Shown in pieces: positions 22,001 to 34,603 of a stretch of DNA of 64,000 bases. Each line of letters opens with the position of its first letter. Within the stretch, counting starts at the first letter, position 1. The stretch lies in assembly GCF_020184175.1 (NCBI RefSeq), contig NC_065531.1, positions 41,871,213 through 41,935,212 of the forward strand. The letters run 5' to 3'. This stretch comes from Aphis gossypii (taxonomy: Eukaryota > Arthropoda > Insecta > Hemiptera > Aphididae). The translations under genes and the position numbers were made by a program. Below the pieces are notes generated by a model that did not search any database, had not been told where the DNA came from, and saw only the letters and a list, made by a program, of their open reading frames with translations.

Positions 22001-25000
22001 AAAATCGACTTTTGTTAAACCGCACAATGGAGATTATTTCTGTGGTCCGACTACAGTAAGGGGCAGTAACCGAAAAATTGAGACTTTTTTTCAATAGACA
22101 CACACACATGATACACAGCCCACACGGTAAACGCATCGCATCGCGCGTTATTATTGTTGTGTGCGAGTGCATTACACGTTGTACACGGTTAAGCCGCCGT
22201 CGGGTTTTCACCCTCTTCAAACAGACACGCGCGCACTCGTTTCCAATCGGTTAGTTAAAAAGATCCCGAGATTACGCGCCCAAAATCGTCGAGTGTTTGC
22301 GGGTCGTACTTGCACGCATTTAACGTAGGAATATTATAATTGATCGGCGTAAACGATATCGTGTGTATAATATTATTAGTACTATATTACAGCTAATTGC
22401 GATCGCGGGCTTGTCACAATACGACTTCGTATTCTTCGGTGAAAGTATACGAGGGGTAGGGGGGTTTAACGTTATGAACGTATTTTGTTTTTATTTGTTT
22501 GACCCACTCGCACTTAATTTTACCCGATTTCCATGTATAGTCGAACATAACTCGGTGTTATTTTCAAAACGTATCTTTACGCCGCGGACTGTTAGAATAA
22601 TATGATGTACATGACGTATAATTATCAAGGTATGCAGTTAACTCGTCTCAATATCCGTGTGCATATTATAATATGATGATCAGTACCTTACGTGATTTCA
22701 TATTTTTCTTAGCAATATGCGTCATCGAACAAGACCAAATCTCGTATAACGTGGTGGTAAAAACTAAAATCATTTATGGATTCGTTACACCCTAAAAAAA
22801 AAAAACCCCAAAACCCGTCGATTTGATTTCCTCCGTAATATAATAGGTATACGTATAAAAATAAATAATAATATAGTTATCAGGATAACGCCACCCGCCT
22901 AACCCGTAGCGGAGCGGAGTAAATAGTGCTGGAAAAAAACGCTCGTATATATTTATATTAAATATACTATATAAACGGGGGAAACTGCAGGAAAGTACCT
23001 ATATAGTGCATTGTATCGGGCGAAGGGGTTGAAGATACATACAATTATTATATACACGTATATCTACGCATAGAGTATGTGTGTGTATAATACGCGAATA
23101 TTATATATGATATACATATATATATAAAGCCGACGAGGGACCCTTTCAATGATGTACATAATAATAATAATATAATGTAATAATACGCGAACGATGAGCG
23201 TCTCGTCGCTGTGCATAAGCGGTGGCGGTACGAATATATAGTCTTTTGTGTAATTGACTTGCCAAAACAATCAATTTAATCCACGGCCCCGCCGCCGCCG
23301 CCTCCGTCATAATTGTGTGCGAGCGCGTATTTGCCACCGCCCTTTCGGCGCGCAAAGGCCATTAATGCATTAATTGTTAACGACTGTGCGCATAGGTTTT
23401 TCATCGGATATTTACACGGACCTTTATAACAACCTTTAATAATGTACGCGCCCGGCCAACCAACGTGTATACATAAAATACGTTTAACGCCGACCGCGCT
23501 TTTGAGTACAATATATACGCAATGTATTGTCGTATAGTGATGAAATGTCCTGCAATAGATCTATACATAGTTCAAATATTATTCCTATAAATTATTTATA
23601 CCTACGAATGAGACTGATCGGTGTATAACTGTTTTTACGATGATAAAGCCCGAGTGTAACCGACCGAGTGTCCAAAGAGTTAATAGTTTCGCGAATTTTC
23701 CGCACAGTGCCGACAAAATTTAGGTGCTTCTATTAATTATTATTGTGTTTTACTTACTGCAAAATCCACGATGTTTATATTTAGGTGACTTGACTGAGAT
23801 ATACAAACAGCACTAACGCAGCACAATTGAATAAAAAAAAAAATTTTTGAAAATGTCATTTAAGCGGGGCTGGGGAAATGGACCTTATACATACCTACTA
23901 TAAAACTGTAACTTGGTAATTTCTTTTCAGAAAAAAAAACCCTGTTGCATTTTGATTTTTAAGTTGAATTTAGTTTAAATTTTGTCAAAAACAAATTATA
24001 CATAAATATTAAATTTAAATTTCATATGCCAATTTTGTAATTAGAAAAAACTTTTTATGCAAAAATTATTTTAAAAAAAATACTCTATCCGAATCTGAAA
24101 AAAAATTTGTGTTACCATTCAAAAAAAGTAAGTTGTATCGAAAGTGTTAAAAATTGGAACTTATCTGAAAATATGTATTTAATTACCATCTTTCATTTCT
24201 TTCATTTACCTAAAATTCCATTTTAATACGTGCAAAGTCACCGAACTGAAATATTTAGTTATACCTCTTAGCGTGAATACACCGTATATCTATTCTTTTT
24301 TGTGTAGATTTCTACTAAAATAAACAAATTATTATAATTATAAATTTATACTTAATAATTCATTTATTATTTACCTAAAGAAGTATATTATAATTCCACA
24401 CGTTTTATACCCATCTAAAATCTTTTTCCCGAATTCAAGACGCAAGTTTTCCAAACAACCGTCTTGAATAATTACCATCGTCGACTTCCATAAAAGTTTA
24501 GGACCATGAAATTATGTTTACCCGCAAATTAGCAATAAATGTCGTTTTTTTCTCACTCGAGATTCTTTAAAACGCACGCGTATATACCGCGCCCATACCG
24601 CCGTATACTATACGAATATCAAACAAAATAATAATATATAATGAATTTGATATTTAAATAAAACAACGATTAAAACTTTTGGTCAATCGATGTTTTGGGA
24701 ATCGCGGTGCACGGTTTGAATGTAATCAACTTCTTTTAAGTATTGCGAATAAGGAGCTTTTTGTAATTCCCATCACCCTTTTTTTTTATGTCCTTCGCCG
24801 GTTTTCTCTCTTACGGAACGCCACAATTAGAAAGGAACATCTGTGTCACATGCTCAGTCCCTCGGGACGTTGTCCGTTTCCCCAAATACGTCACGGGGAT
24901 TTAACAGTATGCGTGCCGTCTGTTTACGCGTATGTATATTGTACGTGTGTGCGTATACTGAACAGTGTCCGTTGATTACTTGAAAATGATTATTATTTTT

Positions 25001-25900
25001 AACGTACATATAATATATAATTACATCGATAATATCTTGGATTTCCATCTATATGTCATCGACTACCTACTCGTATATACTGTATAGAAATGAGTTTCAT
25101 TGACATGTTCGTGAGTGCGGATATATATACTCGTAATACGTTTGTTATTACGATTAATTTATTTCGAAAAAATATACTAAACAGTAAAAACCTAACCGAA
25201 AAAAACACCCCTTGGAAATATTATTTTTTTATTCGAGTGAGCCACGATTTGTTTGAATTCAGACATGCTGAAAACAATGTCATTGCGATCTGACAGAATT
25301 GCTGCGGAAAAAAATAACCAAACGCGTGTTTTCTTTCGGCGCTGTATATTTATTTTTCTCAAAAATAATATACGATTAACACCCTTAAATCTGTACTGGC
25401 AAGTGGAAATAATAAATAATATGACTGTGAGTGTATACGGAGGTAGGTGTGTTTATAACGATCCGAAATTGGTAATTTGGTCCCCCGGGTACCGTTCTCG
25501 GCTCCCGCTTATTTATCGCATTATAATACAACGGCCACTGCTCGTTATCAACCGAGGGGCTCGACACGATATTTATGTCCAATAGATACATTTACAACAG
25601 TGTCAAATCATGACCATACGATGTAATATCGAATAATAATATTTTTATTTCCAAGACGACAGACGTCTTTGTCACTTTTGCTATTGGTATATTATAATAT
25701 CATACTATAGCAATATTGCTGTAATATATTATTTTATTGACGATCGTCGACCGTGGCACTTACACCGTACAGTCATTCATTCATCGCCCACACTTTACTG
25801 TATATTTGTACGCGACGGTCACCGTAATATATATTTTCAATAAAGCCGTTTTAATTGTCAAAAAGTATGATTACGGCGCTTAACGGCTGGTTTTCATTCA
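22001..25900. other. Gene-free region with scattered CpG-rich patches
   Basis: Mixed composition with CpG-rich patches at 22.1-22.3, 23.2-23.5 and 24.5-24.9 kb and a GCC/GCG run near 23,285-23,300. Frames here (such as 24,679-24,975) are not supported by splice sites or homology. Could contain regulatory elements or untranslated exons; nothing specific can be named. Confidence 0.35.
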
Positions 25901-27205
25901 AAATCAATTCTTTTAAAGTCGAACTTTTATCGAATCGATAAATTTAGTTTTGGTTGTTTAGTCGTCTTAGGGGAATTAAAGTACACGAGTTGGATTATTG
26001 ATGGGATAATGCGTCTTTTGGCGAACTGCGATCACGTATTATATACATTTGATCACAGGAGCGTTACCGGTTTTCAATTTAGGCGGAAAATGATTATAAC
26101 ACTAGAAAGTTTTACTTTGGAAAAGAAATAAGTATTTTAGTATAAGTATGAGATCTTACCCACCAAACATGCACGGTCAAAGGTGTGTGTTTCCGAAAAC
26201 ACTATATATAAAGTACATGTCGTACATACATGATACTATTACACATTAAATATTTAAATTGCATGTACCTACCACTCTCATGTATTTAGAATAAACTACT
26301 CGATTTACGAATAAATCTACCCTTCCGTATTTATAGCATATACAACTTGAGTGAATAACAATATTGTCGTTTATTTTATTCGCAACGATCCAAACGATAA
26401 AAACGTCTTACCAATGATTTTTTTCCGGTCTGTTAAGCACATTTGCACGATATATATTTATTTTGTACCAATAAATACAACCTAATATAAGCAAACACTG
26501 TAAATTATGAAAGCTAAAGAAAAAAATTGTATTATAAGTATAATATTATAATTAATAATTAATTAATTTCTCTATAAAGAGAATGATTTTACATTTAGTT
26601 ATTTAATGCGACTTGGATTGCTTCCATGACATTTTGATATACTATAAGTCGTTAGCAACATAGAAATTTTTTTATGAATTTATGATGTAAAACCACTCTT
26701 CATTATATACAAAACGTTTAATTGCAGTAAGTACCTTTGAAGTTATATGTATAAATTTGTTTATGAACGCTATGAACGGCTTATCAGTATAGGTTGTTGA
26801 TTACTCTGTGAACCAAAATTAAAGAAACAGACTATTACTTTAAATTTTATACCCCGTAATAATTTGAAAATTTAAGATAATGAAAATAATAAAAAGATAT
26901 ATCATAATATATAAGAATTATTGCCGACTACTTTCATAAATCGAACAACATCGCTTGTAGTTTCAATTAAGTTTTAAATTTTGCACAACTCAATAATTTA
27001 ATTTATATACACGTTTATAATGTATAAGTAAGTATTTACTTAAAAGTTTACTTTGTTGGTGATAAATCAGTCAATCTATAAATTTAAAAATAAAATTGAA
27101 TAATCATATACATTTTTTAAAAATTACTAAATTATTCATCTATATTTTATACATTTATCAAGAAATCTTAGTCTTGTTACTAAACCAACGATATAAAGTA
27201 GGGCT
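25901..27205. other. Gene-free AT-rich region
   Basis: No gene, RNA gene or transposon terminus recognised. Confidence 0.4.
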
Positions 27206-27660
27206 CAAGTAAACTTCACTGACGTGCTGTACAAGCAGAAGGGAAATATCGTTTTACCATGGTCTACCAAGACTGTGCTACAAAGTTTGTACAAATAAGA
27301 ACATTAAAAACAAAACGAGCTGAAGAGGATGCTAAACATATTATAGACATATTTTGTATTTTTGGTGCTACAATAATACTGCAATCTGATGATAAAATGA
27401 ATTCATAAATCAAGTAATTGATGATTTAAAATGTATGTGGAATAATTTGAAAATAGTACACGGCAAGCCCTGAGACACAACCAATCACAGCGTAGCGTTG
27501 AAAGGGCAAATCAGGATATTCAACATATTTTATAAATGTATGCAAAACAAATAATTCGAAATTTTGATCCGAGGATTTGAGTTTCTTACAATTTATGAAG
27601 AATAGTAGATCATTTCACTGCAGTGGGATAAAAAAATCGCCATATCGAGCGATGTATAGT
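27206..27660 (+). pseudogene. Broken integrase-core (rve) fragment from a mobile element
   Basis: Three-frame reading gives consecutive pieces of a retroviral-type integrase core like that of KRBA2-like (KRAB-A domain-containing protein 2) and Gypsy/Ginger-class elements. Pieces in order: QVNFTDV; then MVYQDCATKFVQIRTLKTKR with FGATIILQSD; then EFINQVIDDLK to IVHGKP; then RSVERANQDI; and finally LQFMKN with KKSPYRAMY. At least three frame changes and stop codons separate them, so it cannot encode a functional enzyme. No terminal repeats or target duplication were seen, so the parent element is uncertain. It lies in gene-free DNA and is probably a dead copy of a family abundant in hemipteran genomes. 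Confidence 0.8.
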
Positions 27661-30286
27661 TTATTAATATTTAGTTGTTAACTTGTATTAATTAATTTTT
27701 TATGAAATAAAATACGTATTATGAATTTATTAATAAATAATGTACTCGGAACTATGATTTTAAATGTTATGTATTTACTTTAGCCGTGTTTTAGACTTAA
27801 GCCGTAACATACATACCCAGGTAATAGGTAAGTTTTTACGTCTACCGCATCTCTGCATTGTGATGGTATTTACATAAACACGCAGCTATTAAAATATATT
27901 AATTTCGTCGGCTAAAATATTAAATTCGTTATCACCCATCGGTGTAAATACCTATATGGAGTGAGGGCCCAGTATTATAATCCACGTGTACCGTAAAACC
28001 TATTATATTACGATATAATGATCAACGTGTGCTCGTTTTTAATATACTTACATATATATATAAATGTATCTACAGCACATATTATATGCACACGTAATCA
28101 GTTAGTGATGTCCTCGCAGTGTGCAGAAATACATAATATAATGAATACGTAACCCTTGCGGTAAAAACACCCTAATCCCTAAGCCCGACGTAAAATAATC
28201 CTCGGCCGCCTGCAGTAATCGCGCGCGGCCTAGCCAAGAGAGATGTTCGGATTTTTGTTCGTACTAAATAGTAAACGACGACATAATATGTATATACATA
28301 TACTAATGATAATAATGATAATACACATACTATATACTACGACGTCGGTATAAAATTATATTGAATAATATACAATAATATAATATGTGCGTGCAGTGGC
28401 ATAGTGGCGGAGGCGTGAGCGGTTACAATGAAATCAGCAACTTTTATTACACCGGGTATTAAATTAAATCGGTTTATTCTATTCGCGCGCAAAGTCGATT
28501 TGTTGGCGTTTTTTGGTTAGGTTGTTTTTCGAGTGTTTTTTCTTCTCTCGGGTGCGTTGGTTTTTTTAACGAAAATTGTGAAATTCAATTTCACGGTCCG
28601 GTGGATGTGGATTCAATTTTTTCTTCGAGTTAAATGAAAATTCCCTTCTCCCGGCCCCGTGGACCTCGTGAAAGGGGTGATCGTTTGTTAATAAAAACGT
28701 TAAAGCTAAATTGGTGTTTCCATGACTACAGCTAGATTATCTGGTTCGCTCATTGACTAAAGAACTTAAGTCCCCCCGCGTACCCTTTACGACTGAGTCC
28801 CGAATACCTCATGTAGAAACATTCAGACTGTTTTTCCTCTCCCCCCGCTCCGTATCTTTTTTTTTTATTTTTGTAATTACTACCTACTTTTTTTGAACCG
28901 TTGATTCGAGTACACAAGAAATTATATAATCGTCCGATGAACGAACGATGGAAACAGTGATGGTGACAGAGAGAACTATATTATCGTGGTGCAAAAAGGT
29001 GGTGGTTAGAAAAACAACGATGACAGGTATTTTAAGTGAATTCAAACTGCAAATGATTAAAACAATGGCGACGACCAGCCTGGATTGTGACTAAGCCAAG
29101 TGGAAACCGAAAATCCTCTTTACAAATATTCAATACATATTTTCTTTTCTGCGTATACGAAATCGATTTTCCAAAACACATTAATTATATTTGGATTACA
29201 TAAATAGTAAATAGGTATATAATTAAATACGTGTAACCTATTAAAGTTTAGATTATAAACTATAGCGATATCTATAAGACTATAAAATATACTTAATATG
29301 TTAAATAATTAAACTACATTTATAATGTAAAACTAACACAATTCGTTACACGATTGATTCTATAATATAGTTGTACTTAATAAGTTTACATTTTTAATGA
29401 TTAACATTTTAAGAACATTTTTAAAATTTTTACAAAATATATCGTAGGTACCAGTGAATATTATTTAAAACTATTTATATTTTCAAATAGTTTCAACTAT
29501 TTTGCTTGATATATTAAATTTATACCTTACTGTATGTAGAGAAAATTAATCCATTAGTACAGTAGGTTCGATATTATGATATCTCTATAGTATTTATCTA
29601 TAAGGGACAAGGGTCCATCACTGTTTTTTTTATATTTTTGGTATTATATGCATAAAATATACACAATATTACATTAGTAATAGTGATAAGACTATAATAT
29701 TTAGATTTCCCTAATGCTATTTTTTTATGGGTTATATTTTTAATTAAATTCTTTGTACCTACACTTCACTTAAAATTATTTTAAACGCTAAATCATTTAT
29801 AATTTAATACATTAGTAGTATTAAAATTTTTTAATAATTCAATTGGTTAAAAAATACTTAAGAAGAAAAATTTTGAGATCAAAAGTTTTATACACGGTAA
29901 ATATTTTAAAGTAACACCTAATCGGCAAATCGACGGTTAAAAAATAAAATGTACACGGATGTATATATACCAATCGTTAATCAGAAGTCATCAGATGGCA
30001 AATTATATGAGAAAATGTTATTTAGTCGCACACAGGAAATTTATTTTTAATTGTTATGGTAAATTAAATGAAATTTTATTTTTAAATTTTAATATTATAT
30101 TTATCGTCTTCACTCTTCAGTTCAACATAATATACCTACATTAATATAATTAATTTCAGTTTATACAATTAATATATTTTTTTAAGTGGATTATTGTCAC
30201 TTTTATGGTCAAACACAATGTGATTATAGTAGTAAAAATAATTAATAAAATATGCGTGAAGGAATACACGCATACAATGTATTACT
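27661..30286. other. Gene-free region including a CpG-rich block at 28.15-28.9 kb
   Basis: 28,150-28,900 is richer in CpG, with pyrimidine runs (TTTCCTCTCCCCCCGCTCCG near 28,830). The rest is AT-rich. No coding sequence supported. Confidence 0.4.
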
Positions 30287-30438
30287 CAAAGCCGTGCCGT
30301 GGGAGGGCCTAGGAGGTATGTGCCCCAGGCGCATGGTTTAAACTGTTTAAAAGGGGCGCCGAAAATTTTTTTTAGAATACTAGGAGGCTAATATTTTTAA
30401 TTTTTCCCCGGGCGCTAAATCTTAACGGCACAGCTCTG
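30287..30438. mobile_element. 152-bp hAT-type non-autonomous element
   Basis: The ends CAAAGCCGTGCCGT and, inverted, CAGAGCTGTGCCGT form imperfect terminal inverted repeats. They are flanked by a near-perfect 8-bp target duplication: GTATTACT (30,279-30,286) and GTACTACT (30,439-30,446). The inside is GC-rich (GGCCTAGGAGG, GGGGCGCC). No coding capacity, so it would depend on a transposase elsewhere. Confidence 0.8.
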
Positions 30439-33400
30439 GTACTACTATTAAAGTAATTAAATAACCAAAATTATATAGTTGTTAGTAAAAACTATCAAGT
30501 CTAACAAAAGATTTTTCATACCTGCAACCCGATTTAATGGTATTGTATATATAATATAATATTGTTGTGTATGTAATATGTTTATACATATTGACATTTG
30601 ACAACTACCTATAGCATGTTATGTGGAATTATATTTATTCTTACATCATATTTCATTTCAACTAAGTGATACAATATAATTTATAATAGTAAACAAATTA
30701 TTGTTTGTACATTATGCTAAATGTCGATACCTATTTTTTTTAGATAATTACCTACCGAAATATTTTCTAGTGATATAAAAACGTTCAAGTGATTTGATAT
30801 TTATGTGTTTTTTTTTAGTTATTCAATTTATTATTGGTTTCCATTCCATATACAATATATATATCAACTGAGGCAGACTTTATAATATTATATTACATTA
30901 TAGTAAGTATACGACGTATTTTAAAACCTCGTTTTAATCGAAAGTTCTATATTTAATTGAAAACAAACACACCTTAAGGCCTTTTAAAGGGTTCTGTTTG
31001 CTTAAGAATAAATCGTATTAAAGCGGAAAATTATACGTTGCCATTATCATATATATACACAATAACGGATGGGATATATATTTATAATATCGGAAAACTA
31101 TACATATATTATATTCTATAGGAAATAATAAGTAATAGAAATTTGTTTTGACCACTTCCCACTCTTGTTAAATCACAATAGTGCAAGTTTTATAGGTATA
31201 CTAACTCATAGTATCTCTTCCAAGTCATACCAAATTATAAGACAATACGTTTATAGCGTATTATATAATATTTTTATATTTATTGGAAACTCGATAATAT
31301 TACAATAAACGTTGTGTTTACAGTGGGTACATTTTAATTATGTTTGTCCATATAATAAATATTATAGTATAGTTAGTACCTATATGAGTTACGAACGACT
31401 TAAGTTTGTTGTGAAGCTGCTCCGCTCGTCAAGAGATACGAAAAAAAAAAAGTAAATAAAGGACGTCGGATGGCGAGCATGATTGACGCCGGACGAGAGG
31501 GGGATGAAAATGCGAGAAAAAAGTAGAGAATAACGCGATAACAATAGATACGATCGCGCCTCGGGCCCGCTATATTATATATATATATATTATATATTAT
31601 TCGTATTACTATTACTATTGGTATTATTATTATTTATGTATACATACTCTGTCGGGTGTGCGACCTCTAGGCAAATGATCGCGTCGCCCGCGAGGCCGCC
31701 GTCATCGCCGCCCGGTCCGCGCTCGCTTACAATAAATTATTCACCGGTCTCGCGAGCACGATTAAACTTGCACAGACGATAATAATAATTACAATGGTTG
31801 CGTCGTCGTTGTCGGGCACTGCCGTGTTTGCGTTTTCCGCATGCATATATAACAGCATAATATTATAATATGGTATGTATATATAGTACGATTGAATCGA
31901 ACCCGACGAATATAATGTACAAATATTTAGGTACACGCGAGAGCCACACCCCACTCGCTACAACCCCCACCCCCCCACTTCGAGCCTCCGACGATTTGTC
32001 ATTAATTATTACTAGGTAGTCCTTCTGTGACTCGGCGCGTATAGTCTCTCGCGTCATAATACGTTCGCTCGTGCACCATGCATATAATATATATATATTA
32101 TAAATATGTAGGTCGGGCAATCATGAAAACAAAACGATATAAAATATCTACCCTACAACCCTTATTTACACACAAACACACACACACACACATATACTTA
32201 CGTTTATAATGCGATTTCGCGCTGTTCAGTCGATATAGATGATATTGATGTTGATATTAATATTATAACGGTTAAGGTAGGTATAGGCACTACAACGCGT
32301 TCAACCCTATTTGCAATGATCGGTAGATTTTCCGTGATAAGCTTTTGGTTTACCAGTGTACCTACTATAATCGGTAGATTTTCCGTTGTAAGCTTTTGGT
32401 TTACCAGTGTATGTATGTTTATATGTTCTTACCAAATGATGAATCGCGTTGTTGGATCTGTAGAGCGAAAGACGTTAGCAAGGTTTCATAACGAAGAAAT
32501 CCTGTCTGATCGTTAGTTTACTAAACGTTAACTAAAAAGCGCTACTAAACGTTGTAGAAAACATTGCACACGTTAGTAAATTATATGTTAGATATATTGT
32601 TTAGTTCCAATAACCAGAATAGTGGTTATTAAGGTGATAAGAAAATCGTTATAAATAGTGATAATGAATAATGATCTTCATAATTTTTAATCGAGGTTAC
32701 TATAGCAACTTACCTCGATTTAATACTTTACCTGCTTTAGAATTATTTAATCCCGAACCCGTACCAAAGTAAACTCATAAAAAACGCGCGAGTCTAAAGA
32801 TAACTCACCTTAACAATTTTTATTAAACACCCGGGCTAAAAGGTAAAAAAAAGCGATGACTCCAGAATTAATTAGCTCTAATAATCTATGCGTATAATAC
32901 AGTTACTATCAGATTTTAACTTTAAAATCAAAATTTCTACACTTCCATGGAACTTCATTGCGTACTTGCCGATAATCTGGGTGCAGATGGGCCAGGCATA
33001 CCGCGTTTCTCTGCACAAAAAAAGAAAACAGGACCTACTCACTACAATATTTTGCTGTGAGTGCAGTAGTACTACTTACGCGAAGTGGTATTTTACCGTG
33101 AGTAGTGGTGGAAGAAAAATGAAATCGTTTTTCCTATAAATAAAACCCACGGTAATCCGATTTGGGTTGTACGAGCAAAGCAGCATAATAATATAGTATT
33201 CCCCGGCCGGGACCGTTTCCGATTCGCTTTAAAAGCGACGTTTAAAAACGGCTCGCCAAATGTCAACCGTTGACCTTAGCCAAACGCCACCGTTGCACTC
33301 CCTCTGGGATCGTCTTTTAATTATACGACACGTCAGTCTCGGGTTTCCTTTACACTCCAATCACCACCCGAGGGTTGCCGTTTTCATTTAAATAATAATG

Positions 33401-33500
33401 TGCGAGCGACCCGTCACAGCTACGTATAATAGTCCGGATGGGTCGTGTCGTGTACGTAAACCGTATTTTTTATGTGTGTATTAAAAATAGTATATATTTT
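30439..33500. other. Gene-free region with CpG-rich block at 31.4-33.5 kb
   Basis: 30.4-31.4 kb is AT-rich and featureless. From 31,420 onward CpG density rises, with segments such as TCGCGTCGCCCGCGAGGC near 31,680 and GATCGTCTTTTAATTATACG near 33,310. A CA dinucleotide run lies at 32,165-32,192. It sits just downstream of the SKOR/fuss gene. Possible regulatory DNA; no exon supported. Confidence 0.35.
32319..32411. repeat. Two-copy 51-bp tandem duplication
   Basis: ATCGGTAGATTTTCCG and the following 35 bases (with AAGCTTTTGGTTTACCAGTG) occur at 32,319 and again at 32,370 with a few differences (GTGATAAG versus GTTGTAAG). The 51-bp period keeps a frame open, but the encoded peptide has no other support. 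Confidence 0.85.
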
Positions 33501-34603
33501 TATTACGTGTGTATGTGTAAATATATATATATAAAAAAAAATCCCGTTCATTTTATTTATTATTATTATTATTATATTACCATTATGATATATTGTAATA
33601 TTATGTACTATGTATAGAATAAAAAGGGGGAGGGAAATAAAACATACGTTTCAACAATTTCTCAAGTTTAACAAATAGACATCGAAATGTTTACATAAAC
33701 AATAGATATAATATGTATATATAATATTGTAATGTGCCGATTAAAAGTTTAATAATATTATTACTCTACAGTTCTATACAGCGTATCGTCGGCCACCAAG
33801 GCGGCAGTTGAATTACAACGTTTACGTATAATATGTATAATACATAAAAACACGTATTGTTATCTTAATAATGTACGAGTGTATATGCAAATATCTATTC
33901 AGCAGAGTTCCTGTAATTTTGACAAAACAGTAGTGGTTAAGTGCGTCGCGACTTATTACATATTATATATTTATAGAAGGTGAAGTATAAACGATATGCA
34001 AATAAGAAATAAATTCATTACATTATAATATGTAATATTATAGACTCTATACCGCGGTACCTTTACGATGAAAAACATAATATACACAAACGCGTTCACG
34101 CGTCAAAGAAGAAACAAGTCACTTTCTAATGTGCAAACAATATGCGTATTCGTATAAACTTTCGTTAAAAAAAATTAATAATGAAACATGTATATGTAAA
34201 TTAATAGTATGCGTAGGCCAACAAATATTCTACGTCAACGAAATACATCGATATAATAACCGTTACATATAGTAGCGCCTATCTCACACTGTACAGTGTA
34301 CAAGGTACGCGACCTTTAAGGTGGCAAATACTGTACCCTCGATATTACTGAAGTATAACGGTTGACGATTTTTAAAAAATCAAATGTAAGTGATATGGAG
34401 AATTCATGACTAAAAACAAGAATAGGTTCACCCACTTGCGTAAACTTCGACTCGCAAACCATTTAACGCCACTGGACGAGATAACTGAACTGGTCGATTA
34501 TAATTTATACAGCAATATAATAGCTCGCACATATCGCGTAATAATAACACACTTTAACTATAAAAAATAACCATAAAAAAAATAAAATAGCCATCTGCGA
34601 GTC
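33501..34603 (-). other. Probable 3' UTR / 3' flank of SKOR/fuss
   Basis: AT-rich sequence directly downstream of the corepressor stop codon on the minus strand. Minus-strand AATAAA-type signals occur near 33,545-33,560 (in an ATT run) and near 33,497. The true polyadenylation site cannot be chosen from sequence alone. Confidence 0.35.

Noticed and set aside
24679..24975. 98-codon frame, Cys-containing
   Set aside because: No kringle or other domain spacing, and no plausible promoter or splice sites.
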